This document shows, piece by piece, positions 1 through 5,385 of a stretch of 5,843 nucleotides of DNA; within the stretch, counting starts at the first letter, position 1, and each line of letters begins with the position of its first letter. Below the pieces are notes generated by a model that was given only the letters and a program-made list of their open reading frames with translations, had not been told where the DNA came from and did no database searches. The stretch spans positions 1-5,843 of the forward strand of contig JAQCNK010000321.1 of the NCBI GenBank assembly GCA_028275075.1, in the 5' to 3' direction. Made by a program: the position numbers and the translations under genes. The stretch is from Haloarcula sp. (GTDB lineage Archaea; Halobacteriota; Halobacteria; Halobacteriales; Haloarculaceae).

Positions 1-2
1 GA

Positions 3-266
3 CTGTCGGAGTCATCGCTGATTTCCACGACGGTGACCGATCAGACTCGGCGGTTGCTGTTCGTGGTGATCAGCTTACTCGTCCAGAATGTCTGGCGGTA
101 TCTCCATTGGGAATACGTGGCGACGCCGCGCCGTGGCGGGCGTCGCCTCTGGTGGTGGCCGTTCGAGGAATTCATTCGGATGGTCACTCGTGCAGCATGG
201 AACGCATTGTCGGTGAGACGCGAGATTCCAGCGAACAAACCACCTGACGACCGATTCACTCGGTAG
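3..266 (+). CDS. C-terminal fragment of a haloarchaeal DDE transposase (IS4/ISH-like), 5' end outside the window
   Basis: The frame is open from base 3 to a TAG stop at 264-266 and gives 87 residues with no real start in the window; an internal GTG at 33 is not convincing as a start. The fragment begins LSESSLISTT, which resembles the stretch just after the catalytic Glu in haloarchaeal IS4-type DDE transposases (usually E[ST]SYRQL followed by TTxTD). Next come a hydrophobic helix, LLFVVISLLVQNVW (about residues 18-31), and a basic TPRRGGRRLWWWPFEEF segment (41-57). This order of hydrophobic helix, ATPRRGGR and aromatic EF block is typical of the C-terminus of these enzymes. The catalytic Asp, Asp and Glu residues would all lie to the left, so activity cannot be judged. 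The exact IS family is from memory and uncertain. The stop lies close to the expected protein end, so the C-terminus looks intact. Confidence 0.7.
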   Translation: MSESSLISTTVTDQTRRLLFVVISLLVQNVWRYLHWEYVATPRRGGRRLWWWPFEEFIRMVTRAAWNALSVRREIPANKPPDDRFTR

Positions 267-311
267 ATATCGACCGAGAACGCCTGAGTCCGCAGTGGCA
301 ACGCTGTCGTC

Positions 312-334
312 GTCGGCGGCGATCAGCCGCCGAC
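312..334 (+). repeat. Perfect 9-bp GC-rich hairpin downstream of the transposase
   Basis: GTCGGCGGC (312-320) and GCCGCCGAC (326-334) are perfect inverted repeats around the 5-base loop GATCA. The hairpin starts 45 bases after the transposase stop. No T-run follows it, so it is not a classical terminator. It could stabilise the 3' end of the transposase mRNA or belong to the right-hand end of the element. The structure is seen directly; its role is unknown. Confidence 0.5.
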
Positions 335-678
335 TCGACATCAGCTACTGGTGGTCGGGTGGTTGAGAGGATACTCACGAGTCTTCTGCGCTACCGGCGG
401 TGGTCATTTGCGGTTGCGGTGCGGTATCAGTACCGAACTTTGTGAGGTACTGACTATCGAGGCCCCACCGACGCCGCGCAAAAGGACCCCTACAGTTGCG
501 ATGCCACCCAAGGTTCCGAGGCGTCTGGATTTGGCGGACCCGTCAGAGCCCATAGAATCCAGTTACGAAGAGGATGATATATAATACTAAGGCGGCAGAC
601 AATTTTTCATACGTGAGTTTATATGAACCGGGTTTAGAAGCGCGGTCGCCACACTTGTTTTAGTCTCGCTCGCTACTG

Positions 679-686
679 TATAAATA
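679..686 (+). promoter_or_regulatory. TATA-box-like element without an assigned gene
   Basis: TATAAATA closely matches an archaeal TATA box. No open frame of note begins within 25-60 bases downstream on the plus strand, so if it is used it would drive a non-coding RNA or a very small gene. Such matches are expected by chance in DNA this AT-rich. Confidence 0.2.
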
Positions 687-740
687 TCTCCAGAGGTTGT
701 AGCGGAATAACTATATTTTGATAGTTAGTACTTTTTGATG

Positions 741-786
741 GTATTATTATTAGTTCGGTTTGCGAAGGTTCAACCAATAATAATAC
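741..786. repeat. 15-bp inverted repeat (14 of 15 paired) with a 16-base loop
   Basis: The left arm GTATTATTATTAGTT (741-755) pairs with AACCAATAATAATAC (772-786). Fourteen positions are Watson-Crick; the fifteenth is a T opposite C in DNA, equivalent to a G-U pair in the opposite-strand RNA. The loop, CGGTTTGCGAAGGTTC, is much more GC-rich than the arms. The structure lies in the middle of the AT-rich gene-free region. It could be the stem of a small RNA, a protein-binding operator, or the trace of a mobile element. The pairing is seen directly; the role is not known. Confidence 0.6.
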
Positions 787-1243
787 TTATTTAGAGGTTG
801 TCGTCTATGGTTCGGTTACCATTTCAGCCGATTAGTGTTACTGGTGATTCGCAATTTCTGATACTATCTAAACAACTTTCGGTGATTTAAGCTTAAGTGT
901 TGTATTTCAGTTAATTCAACAAAACCCCAATTATTAAATTGACATGTGACCGTTCAATCGGTCTGCCATAGCAAATATGTAATGAAAACGTTATAAAAAG
1001 AAAATTGGGACTACCATTAGAATCAGTCGGATACTCGGGTCATTTTCAGGAGTTATATTACACCAACTGCACCGATAGATGAGAGGACCAGTTGGTTCGG
1101 ACACTCCACGGCTTGACGCGGAAACCGCTGCAGACTATGATATCGAAAATTCTGCGATAATAGCTGCTACTGGTGGCTGTATGTTCGCACAGATATTCGC
1201 TATTTTGAGGTGGCTAACTACGCGAGTTTGCCACAGTCATCGG

Positions 1244-1250
1244 TATAAAA
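1244..1250 (-). terminator. Possible T-rich terminator after the DUF5305 gene
   Basis: On the minus strand the sequence reads TTTTATA starting four bases after the TGA stop of the DUF5305 gene. Archaeal termination often needs only a T-tract. Four Ts is a short tract, so this is a weak call, but it is at the end of the gene block and in the right orientation. Confidence 0.25.
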
Positions 1251-1254
1251 CGCA

Positions 1255-2421
1255 TCACCCGGTCGCTTCTTCTCCGTTTTCCCCGCCTACTGCCGCCTCG
1301 GCCTCCTGGAGTGCCTGTTCCGCTGGCACGGTGTCACCGTCGAGTGGTGCGAGGCCGAACTCATGCATCCGACTGGGGGCGTCGGCGTCACTCCTGAACT
1401 CATAGACGAGGTTCCCGTCGACAACCGCGTAGTACTGCTGTTGGGTGTCGTAGATGACGCGCTTCTCGGAGTCGATGGCGATATCCACGAGGTCGACCAG
1501 TGCCTCGACTGGTACACGCGCGTACTGCCCGGTATCCGGAATCCGACCGCGGGAGATCCACTCGGTGTATCGCATGCTCTCGTACTCCCGCTCGAAGCTT
1601 TCGAAGTCGCCGATGCGGATATCGACAACCCTGACAGCCACCGCAAGGAGGAGCGAGAACACGCCGGCGACCAGCAGGTAGACCGACCGGTTCGGTATCC
1701 CGAGGGGCGCCGCGACTTTGCTTGTGACCCCACTCCTGTCGACCGCCACGTCACGGACGACGGGTGTCGAGTGAGTCCGTTCTGCCTGTCGCGGGGTGTC
1801 GAATTCGAACGACCGGTCAGAGACAGCCAACGGCGAACTGAGGTTGGTGTGGCCGCTGTAGCTCCCCGTATCGTAACTCGCATTCACTGTGATCCGCGCC
1901 TGGACGGTCCCGACACCGTCGGTCTCTGCCGTGATGTCCGCCAGCCGTTCTGTAGCCAGTGTTGCCACGTCAAGGGTTGTCGTCGTCCGTGCCGTGCCGT
2001 CGGTCACCTGCTGGGTCCGCTCGGTTAGCACGTCACGGTCACTCCAGAACCGTTCCCCTCGGCGCTCCGCGAACAGTTCCAGGGTGACCCGGTGTGTGAC
2101 AGTTACTGCCTGGTCCGACGGCACGGTTGTCAGCGCGTCAAGCGTCAGCCGGGGCGTCGAAGACAGCAGATAAACTGGCGAATCGGAGACTGTCTCGCCG
2201 GCATCGTACAGGGCCGAGTCGTTCGTCACCTCGCCGGACGCCGTCAGATTCGTCGCGACGCGCTGTTGGTTCGTCTGGACTGTCTCCTGTGGCGGCTCCG
2301 GTGGCTCGGCCACGGCAGCGCCCGCGTACAGGAGGACACTGACAAGCATCAACAGCCCGACGAGCAGCCGGCCGTGCTTCCCACAGATGTATTTGATCCG
2401 CAGCGGGATGCCTGTACTCAT
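1255..2421 (-). CDS. DUF5305 family membrane protein
   Basis: This is a 388-residue protein recognised as the haloarchaeal DUF5305 family; its molecular function is unknown. An N-terminal membrane helix spans about residues 18-38 (LLVGLLMLVSVLLYAGAAVA). A Thr-rich, beta-type domain of about 205 residues should lie outside the cell (40-245). A second helix spans about 247-266 (VYLLVAGVFSLLLAVAVRVV), and a cytoplasmic tail of about 120 residues follows. The tail carries the family's conserved features: FEREYESMRYTEWISRG (275-291), VPVEALVDLVDIAID (303-317), KRVIYD (320-325) and YYAVVDGNLVYEF (330-342). The Met start is supported by GGTGAT, a good match to the anti-Shine-Dalgarno, five bases upstream. 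It is the last gene of the minus-strand block, 136 bp after the secreted-protein gene. Its topology resembles the second half of the signal peptidase (extracellular domain between two helices), which suggests a membrane partner in surface-protein assembly; that role is inferred. Confidence 0.88.
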   Translation of the reverse strand: MSTGIPLRIKYICGKHGRLLVGLLMLVSVLLYAGAAVAEPPEPPQETVQTNQQRVATNLTASGEVTNDSALYDAGETVSDSPVYLLSSTPRLTLDALTTVPSDQAVTVTHRVTLELFAERRGERFWSDRDVLTERTQQVTDGTARTTTTLDVATLATERLADITAETDGVGTVQARITVNASYDTGSYSGHTNLSSPLAVSDRSFEFDTPRQAERTHSTPVVRDVAVDRSGVTSKVAAPLGIPNRSVYLLVAGVFSLLLAVAVRVVDIRIGDFESFEREYESMRYTEWISRGRIPDTGQYARVPVEALVDLVDIAIDSEKRVIYDTQQQYYAVVDGNLVYEFRSDADAPSRMHEFGLAPLDGDTVPAEQALQEAEAAVGGENGEEATG

Positions 2422-2425
2422 CCGG

Positions 2426-2432
2426 CATCACC
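2426..2432 (-). promoter_or_regulatory. Shine-Dalgarno site of the DUF5305 gene
   Basis: On the minus strand GGTGATG lies just upstream of the ATG at 2421. GGTGAT pairs with the ATCACC of the haloarchaeal 16S 3' end (GGATCACCTCCT), with five bases between it and the start codon. It supports this start and suggests a leadered transcript. I saw no clear TATA box in the 136-bp gap (2422-2557), so read-through from the upstream genes is likely. Confidence 0.55.
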
Positions 2433-2557
2433 GAATATGGGAGAAGGTCCTGACATACGATCAAATTGGCTCTCCACCGGGTAAAGCATGCTCTAACCGT
2501 GGGGTTACGAATGTACTTACCTGCCGGAAAGCCCGCTGTGGAACGACGACAATCGTC

Positions 2558-3499
2558 TCAAACGGTCACCGTCACCGTTGTCTGTGTCCCATCCTGTAGC
2601 GTCAGTGTCAGCGTGATGCTGTCACCACTCTGGAACGCATACGGCGTGCCGTTGTCCTGGAACTGATAGAGGAAGATTTCGGCCGCTTCCCCGGTGTCGA
2701 TCGTCACCGACTGGTCGAGGGAGTGGCTCGTGCCGTCACCCACATCGAACGACGTGGTGCGCCGCCCGTCCTCAGCCGCGCCCTCGCTGTCAGTGGAGTC
2801 GCCGGTGGCGTCGATGTACAGTTCATCTTTCCCCGCTTCACCGTTCACTGGTTTCGGTCCACCGAACGAGAGGCGCGTGGCAGTTCCGGCCTCGACGATC
2901 TCGAAGGCCGTGACGGTCCGTGCTGCAGTTTCAGTGTTCTCGAATGTGAACGCGATACTGCCCGTCGACCCGCCACCCGGACCGCTGAAGCTACCGGCTG
3001 TCGCCGAACCCGAGACGGCCGAAAACGGACCGGCGGCGCTCGAACAGTCCGACGTATCGACAGTGGTCGAGCGAGTCGCCGTCCCGCTGAACTGTGACCC
3101 TGCCGTCGCAACCACAGTCACTGTCACGGTGTCCGGTGGGGAGTCACAGCCGACTGTCGTCGACGTGGTCAGTGACTCGCCGGGAGTGAGTGTCGCCTGC
3201 GTCCCCGATAACGAACTGGCCGAGGTCACGTCGACAGTCAGTGAGCGGTCAAGCTGGTTCGTAACTGTCAGGAGGCGGCTGCTCGACCCGGCGCTCACGC
3301 TGCCGGCGACATCAAGACCGAGAAGCCCGTTCGCGTCGTCGGCAACTGCGGCGGACGACCCGCGCGTGACCGAGCCGCTGGTAACGGCGGCCGTCGGCGT
3401 GCCCGCCGTCACTACCACCACGAGCACGACCAGAATCAGCGTCAGCGACCGCAACGGAACCGTTGGTCCACTGCTACGCGAGCGGGAGCGGTCTCTCAT
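2558..3499 (-). CDS. Secreted beta-rich protein with DUF1102/TasA-like N-terminus, probable signal peptidase substrate
   Basis: The product has 313 residues from ATG 3499. The open frame extends further upstream, but this start is chosen because it has a strong GGAGG six bases upstream, overlaps the signal peptidase stop as ATGA, and places a signal peptide at the N-terminus: basic MRDRSRSRSSG, then LTLILVVLVVVV (19-30), then a likely cleavage near TPTAA|V (38/39). The new N-terminus leads into VTRGSSAAVADDANGLLGL (44-62), a motif shared with the protein encoded at 4600-5211. A Thr/Ser-rich domain follows to about 155, with Cys118 and Cys152 as a possible disulfide. A Gly-rich linker (GPGGGSTG, 173-180) leads to a second beta-rich domain, 181-313, ending in the strand TTVTVTV. 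No catalytic motif is seen. It is probably a cell-surface or matrix protein, perhaps a minor subunit or anchor of a TasA-like filament. Secretion is well supported; filament membership is inferred. Confidence 0.8.
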   Translation of the reverse strand: MRDRSRSRSSGPTVPLRSLTLILVVLVVVVTAGTPTAAVTSGSVTRGSSAAVADDANGLLGLDVAGSVSAGSSSRLLTVTNQLDRSLTVDVTSASSLSGTQATLTPGESLTTSTTVGCDSPPDTVTVTVVATAGSQFSGTATRSTTVDTSDCSSAAGPFSAVSGSATAGSFSGPGGGSTGSIAFTFENTETAARTVTAFEIVEAGTATRLSFGGPKPVNGEAGKDELYIDATGDSTDSEGAAEDGRRTTSFDVGDGTSHSLDQSVTIDTGEAAEIFLYQFQDNGTPYAFQSGDSITLTLTLQDGTQTTVTVTV

Positions 3500-4557
3500 T
3501 GGTCCCCTCCGAATCGGCGAGGCCGGCGACTGCGTGTCCCACGCAGGGGGACCATGGTGTCGACGAGCAGCCAGTAGAGTCCGTACAGCGGCACGACTAG
3601 CATGAGCATCGTCGACAGCGCCGCGAGGAGCGGGTGGACGTTGTGCAGGGCTGTGACAACGCTTCGAGGAAGCGTCGCCGGATACGGGTACACACCCAGA
3701 CTCGTCCGATGGAGTCCCGTACTCTCCTGTGCGGGAATTGTGGCTGTCACATTGTGTGTCTCGCGTTCGAGAACTCGCTGCTGGAGCCATCCAAGACTGC
3801 TATCGGCACCACTGTCCGGCTCGGTTACTTCGGTCGTCTCAGTCACCGTCATCCCCGAACTGTCGGTGACAATATGTGTCATGGGCGTCTTGGCCAGTCT
3901 GACGACGACTGACTCCGTCTGTGGGTCTCCGACGGTCAGTGTCCGGGGGCTCGTCGTGTCCTCGGCCGTGACCTGATACACGCTCCCTTGGTGGGTCGCG
4001 GCGAACGAGATGAGGGCGACGCCGACCACGGCGGCGACGACGGTGACCGTGAGTATCACTTCCTGGCTCCGGAGGACGCTGTCCCGGTCACGGTTCCGTG
4101 CCGACCCGGCCAGATTGTAGAGCACGACACCGGCCAGGAGTGCGACAGTCAGGTACCAGTAACTTCGGAGCAGTGCGATGCCGGCACCCAGCTGTGGGAT
4201 GTGGAGCGGATCACCGTCGATAGTCAGCACTGTCCCCGAGACAGCGGACGGCTGAACGAGCGGATAGCCCGACGCCTGGTCAGTCGACGGGTTCGCATCG
4301 CCCTTTGTGACGATTCCGTCCTCGGTAACCGCGACTGCACGGTGTGTGACAGCCATGCCCCGCGCTTCGGAGTAGTACGTGATGATGTCGCCTTCTTCGA
4401 CGGAGCCGGTGTCGAGAAGGACGTACCCGTCGTTGGTGGCTATCGTCGGCGACATGCTGTCCGAGACGACGTATGAAATCTGGACCGGAGCGGCTGCTGG
4501 GGCGACCAGAGCGGCGACGAACAGGAGGAGGGCGGCGAAGCCGACTTTCTTGAGCAT
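3496..4557 (-). CDS. Signal peptidase I, ER/SipW-type (S26B), with an extra extracellular domain
   Basis: This 353-residue membrane protease should cleave signal peptides on the outer face of the membrane. The N-terminal helix (about 4-24) runs into the box YVVSDSMSPTI with nucleophile Ser34. His72 in THRAVAV replaces the Lys of bacterial P-type enzymes, and KGDAN (85-89) supplies the Asp (Asp87). This is the Ser-His-Asp arrangement of archaeal, ER and SipW enzymes. Further helices are at about 131-149, 166-187 and 309-332. An extracellular segment of about 120 residues (188-308) lies between the last two, and the basic tail TRSRRPRRFGGDQ should be cytoplasmic. The length is about twice that of a minimal SipW-type enzyme. 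The start has no Shine-Dalgarno and lies 42 bp after the TasA-like gene; the stop overlaps the next start (ATGA). The flanking secreted proteins are the likely substrates. The catalytic assignment is strong; dedicated substrate choice is inferred from context. Confidence 0.92.
   Translation of the reverse strand: MLKKVGFAALLLFVAALVAPAAAPVQISYVVSDSMSPTIATNDGYVLLDTGSVEEGDIITYYSEARGMAVTHRAVAVTEDGIVTKGDANPSTDQASGYPLVQPSAVSGTVLTIDGDPLHIPQLGAGIALLRSYWYLTVALLAGVVLYNLAGSARNRDRDSVLRSQEVILTVTVVAAVVGVALISFAATHQGSVYQVTAEDTTSPRTLTVGDPQTESVVVRLAKTPMTHIVTDSSGMTVTETTEVTEPDSGADSSLGWLQQRVLERETHNVTATIPAQESTGLHRTSLGVYPYPATLPRSVVTALHNVHPLLAALSTMLMLVVPLYGLYWLLVDTMVPLRGTRSRRPRRFGGDQ
3506..3510 (-). promoter_or_regulatory. 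Shine-Dalgarno site that decides the start at 3499
   Basis: On the minus strand GGAGG lies six bases before the ATG at 3499, inside the last codons of the signal peptidase gene. It is a full match to the anti-Shine-Dalgarno core. With the ATGA overlap it argues for coupled translation and against a longer version starting further upstream. Confidence 0.7.
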
Positions 4558-4599
4558 TAGTGTACTAAAATGGTGGAGTCAGGCCGCTGGTGGACCGAG

Positions 4600-5211
4600 T
4601 TAGTTCCCGTCGGAGTTCGTGCCGCCCTCGTCAACGTCGTCGATGGTGAACGAGAGCGTCCCGGAGAGGTCGCTCGTCGAGGTGAGCGTTGCGGCCGAGC
4701 CGTGGCCGGTGTCGACAACGACAACCACGTTGTAGCTATCGCCGGCACCCGCGGCGAGCGAGGCGGTCGTTCCCTCTTCAGTGACCGTCCCGACACTGGC
4801 GCCGGTACTGTCGAAGATTCGGAACTCGTAGTTGGCATCGCTGTTTCCGTCGTCTGCGTTCAGCGCGTACGAGACGTCGATTTCGTGGGCCTCGTCATCG
4901 TTGTTCCTGACCTGGAAGGCCTGTGAGGTCCCGGGGTTTGCGGGGTCACCAAGCTCGAACTGGGCGTCAGTGTTCGCGCCCAGTGCCGTGCCGTTCTCGA
5001 AGTCTATCACTAGCTGGTCCGTCGCAGCGTCCTGGTAGACGAGGTTGCCGGAGTTCCCGTCAGTCAGTCCAACGAGACCATCTTGATCGGCCACAACGTC
5101 TGTGTTTGCCTGTCGGTCGACCGTCGCTGCGGTAAACGCACTCGCACCCACCGCGGTTGCGCCAATCATAATGAGTCCCGCGAGCATCACCGTCTTCACA
5201 ATTTGTGCCAT
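4600..5211 (-). CDS. SipW-dependent-type secreted protein (TasA/DUF1102-like)
   Basis: This is a 203-residue acidic secreted protein. The signal peptide is MAQIVKTVMLAGLIMIGATAVGASA, with probable cleavage at ASA|FTAATV (25/26). Leaving a mature protein that begins near Phe and then alternates small and hydrophobic residues is typical of the TasA/camelysin group. TVDRQANTDVVADQDGLVGL (30-49) matches the motif of the larger secreted protein encoded downstream. The body (55-190) is a run of beta strands with acidic loops, for example LVIDFENG (67-74), AFQVRNNDDEAHEIDVSYAL (98-117), YNVVVVVD (160-167) and GTLSFTIDDVD (184-194). It has no Cys, and the tail EGGTNSDGN is acidic and flexible. It is the first gene of the block. 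It could be the main subunit of a surface filament or matrix, as TasA is in Bacillus. The family call is good; a filament role is inferred. Confidence 0.85.
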   Translation of the reverse strand: MAQIVKTVMLAGLIMIGATAVGASAFTAATVDRQANTDVVADQDGLVGLTDGNSGNLVYQDAATDQLVIDFENGTALGANTDAQFELGDPANPGTSQAFQVRNNDDEAHEIDVSYALNADDGNSDANYEFRIFDSTGASVGTVTEEGTTASLAAGAGDSYNVVVVVDTGHGSAATLTSTSDLSGTLSFTIDDVDEGGTNSDGN

Positions 5212-5235
5212 TACGTACCAAGGAAGGTGCCAGCA

Positions 5236-5247
5236 AGGGATAACCCT
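5236..5247 (-). promoter_or_regulatory. Candidate promoter of the TasA-like gene block
   Basis: On the minus strand the sequence reads AGGGTTATCCCT, and its TTAT core lies 29-32 bases before the ATG at 5211. That is where a TATA box would sit if transcription began at or near the start codon, and the absence of a Shine-Dalgarno before this ATG fits a leaderless mRNA. The element is also a small inverted repeat (AGGG, four-base spacer, CCCT), so it might bind a regulator. The match to a TATA consensus is weak. Confidence 0.35.
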
Positions 5248-5340
5248 AAGCGAACTTGATTGTGCGCCCCCCGCTTACTTCACTGTTAGCCGCGTCGCAA
5301 CCGGTATCGTGGCGCCGCTGTTTCAGATGGGATTTGCCAC

Positions 5341-5345
5341 AAAAA
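5341..5345 (-). terminator. Candidate T-run terminator of the histidine kinase gene
   Basis: On the minus strand a run of five Ts (CTTGTTTTTGTGG) occurs about 40 bases after the kinase stop codon and before the candidate promoter of the next gene. This fits a simple archaeal T-tract terminator and would separate the kinase from the secreted-protein block. There is no strong hairpin. Confidence 0.35.
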
Positions 5346-5385
5346 CAAGCGCTACCGTCACGGCACAGTCCGTCCCGAACGCAGG

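Larger units (their letters stand above)
267..1254. other. Long non-coding stretch: GC-rich IS flank, then AT-rich island
   Basis: No convincing gene was found here on either strand. The first part (267 to about 580) has ordinary haloarchaeal GC content and short open frames with no recognisable protein; it may be the end of the insertion element or decayed coding DNA. From about 580 to 1060 the sequence is strongly AT-rich: 721-780 has 18 G+C of 60 and 901-960 has 19 of 60, while the coding region to the right is clearly GC-rich. The AT-rich part holds a TATA-like TATAAATA (679-686), the long inverted repeat at 741-786, the 10-bp palindrome TTAAGCTTAA (887-896), and small hairpins CAATT-4-AATTG (928-941) and GACCG-6-CGGTC (948-963). 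Beyond 1060 an open frame starting at ATG 1079 runs antisense into the DUF5305 gene and is not accepted as a gene. Confidence 0.6.

Noticed and set aside
351..584. 77-residue open frame after the transposase
   Set aside because: No recognisable domain, GTG start without a ribosome binding site, and atypical composition. It could be IS-end or decayed DNA.
761..786. GGTTCAACC stretch resembling a tRNA T-arm
   Set aside because: No acceptor, D or anticodon arms can be built around it; it is part of the inverted repeat.
692..801. Direct repeat AGAGGTTGT at 692-700 and 793-801
   Set aside because: A nine-base repeat within about 500 bases is expected roughly half the time by chance, so it is not evidence of a binding site.
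1079..1405. Open frame on the plus strand, 108 residues, with a TATA-like TTATATTA upstream
   Set aside because: Its second half is antisense to the well-supported DUF5305 gene and reads as low-complexity Ser/Ala. The first 50 or so residues match no family I know. It may be a decayed remnant but cannot be supported as a gene.
1363..2028. 221-residue open frame on the plus strand
   Set aside because: It is an antisense shadow of the DUF5305 gene, whose conserved motifs and Shine-Dalgarno site are on the minus strand.
2545..2557. Small hairpin GACGA-3-TCGTC after the secreted-protein gene
   Set aside because: Only five pairs and no T-run; too weak to call a terminator between it and the DUF5305 gene.
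2694..3605. 303-residue open frame on the plus strand
   Set aside because: It is fully antisense to the secreted-protein and peptidase genes. Long antisense frames are common in GC-rich DNA, and it has no family features.
4570..4595. Repeated TGGTGGA (4570-4576 and 4589-4595) in the gap between the TasA-like and peptidase genes
   Set aside because: Seven bases, likely chance; no TATA box or Shine-Dalgarno is seen in this 42-bp gap, so co-transcription is the simpler reading.
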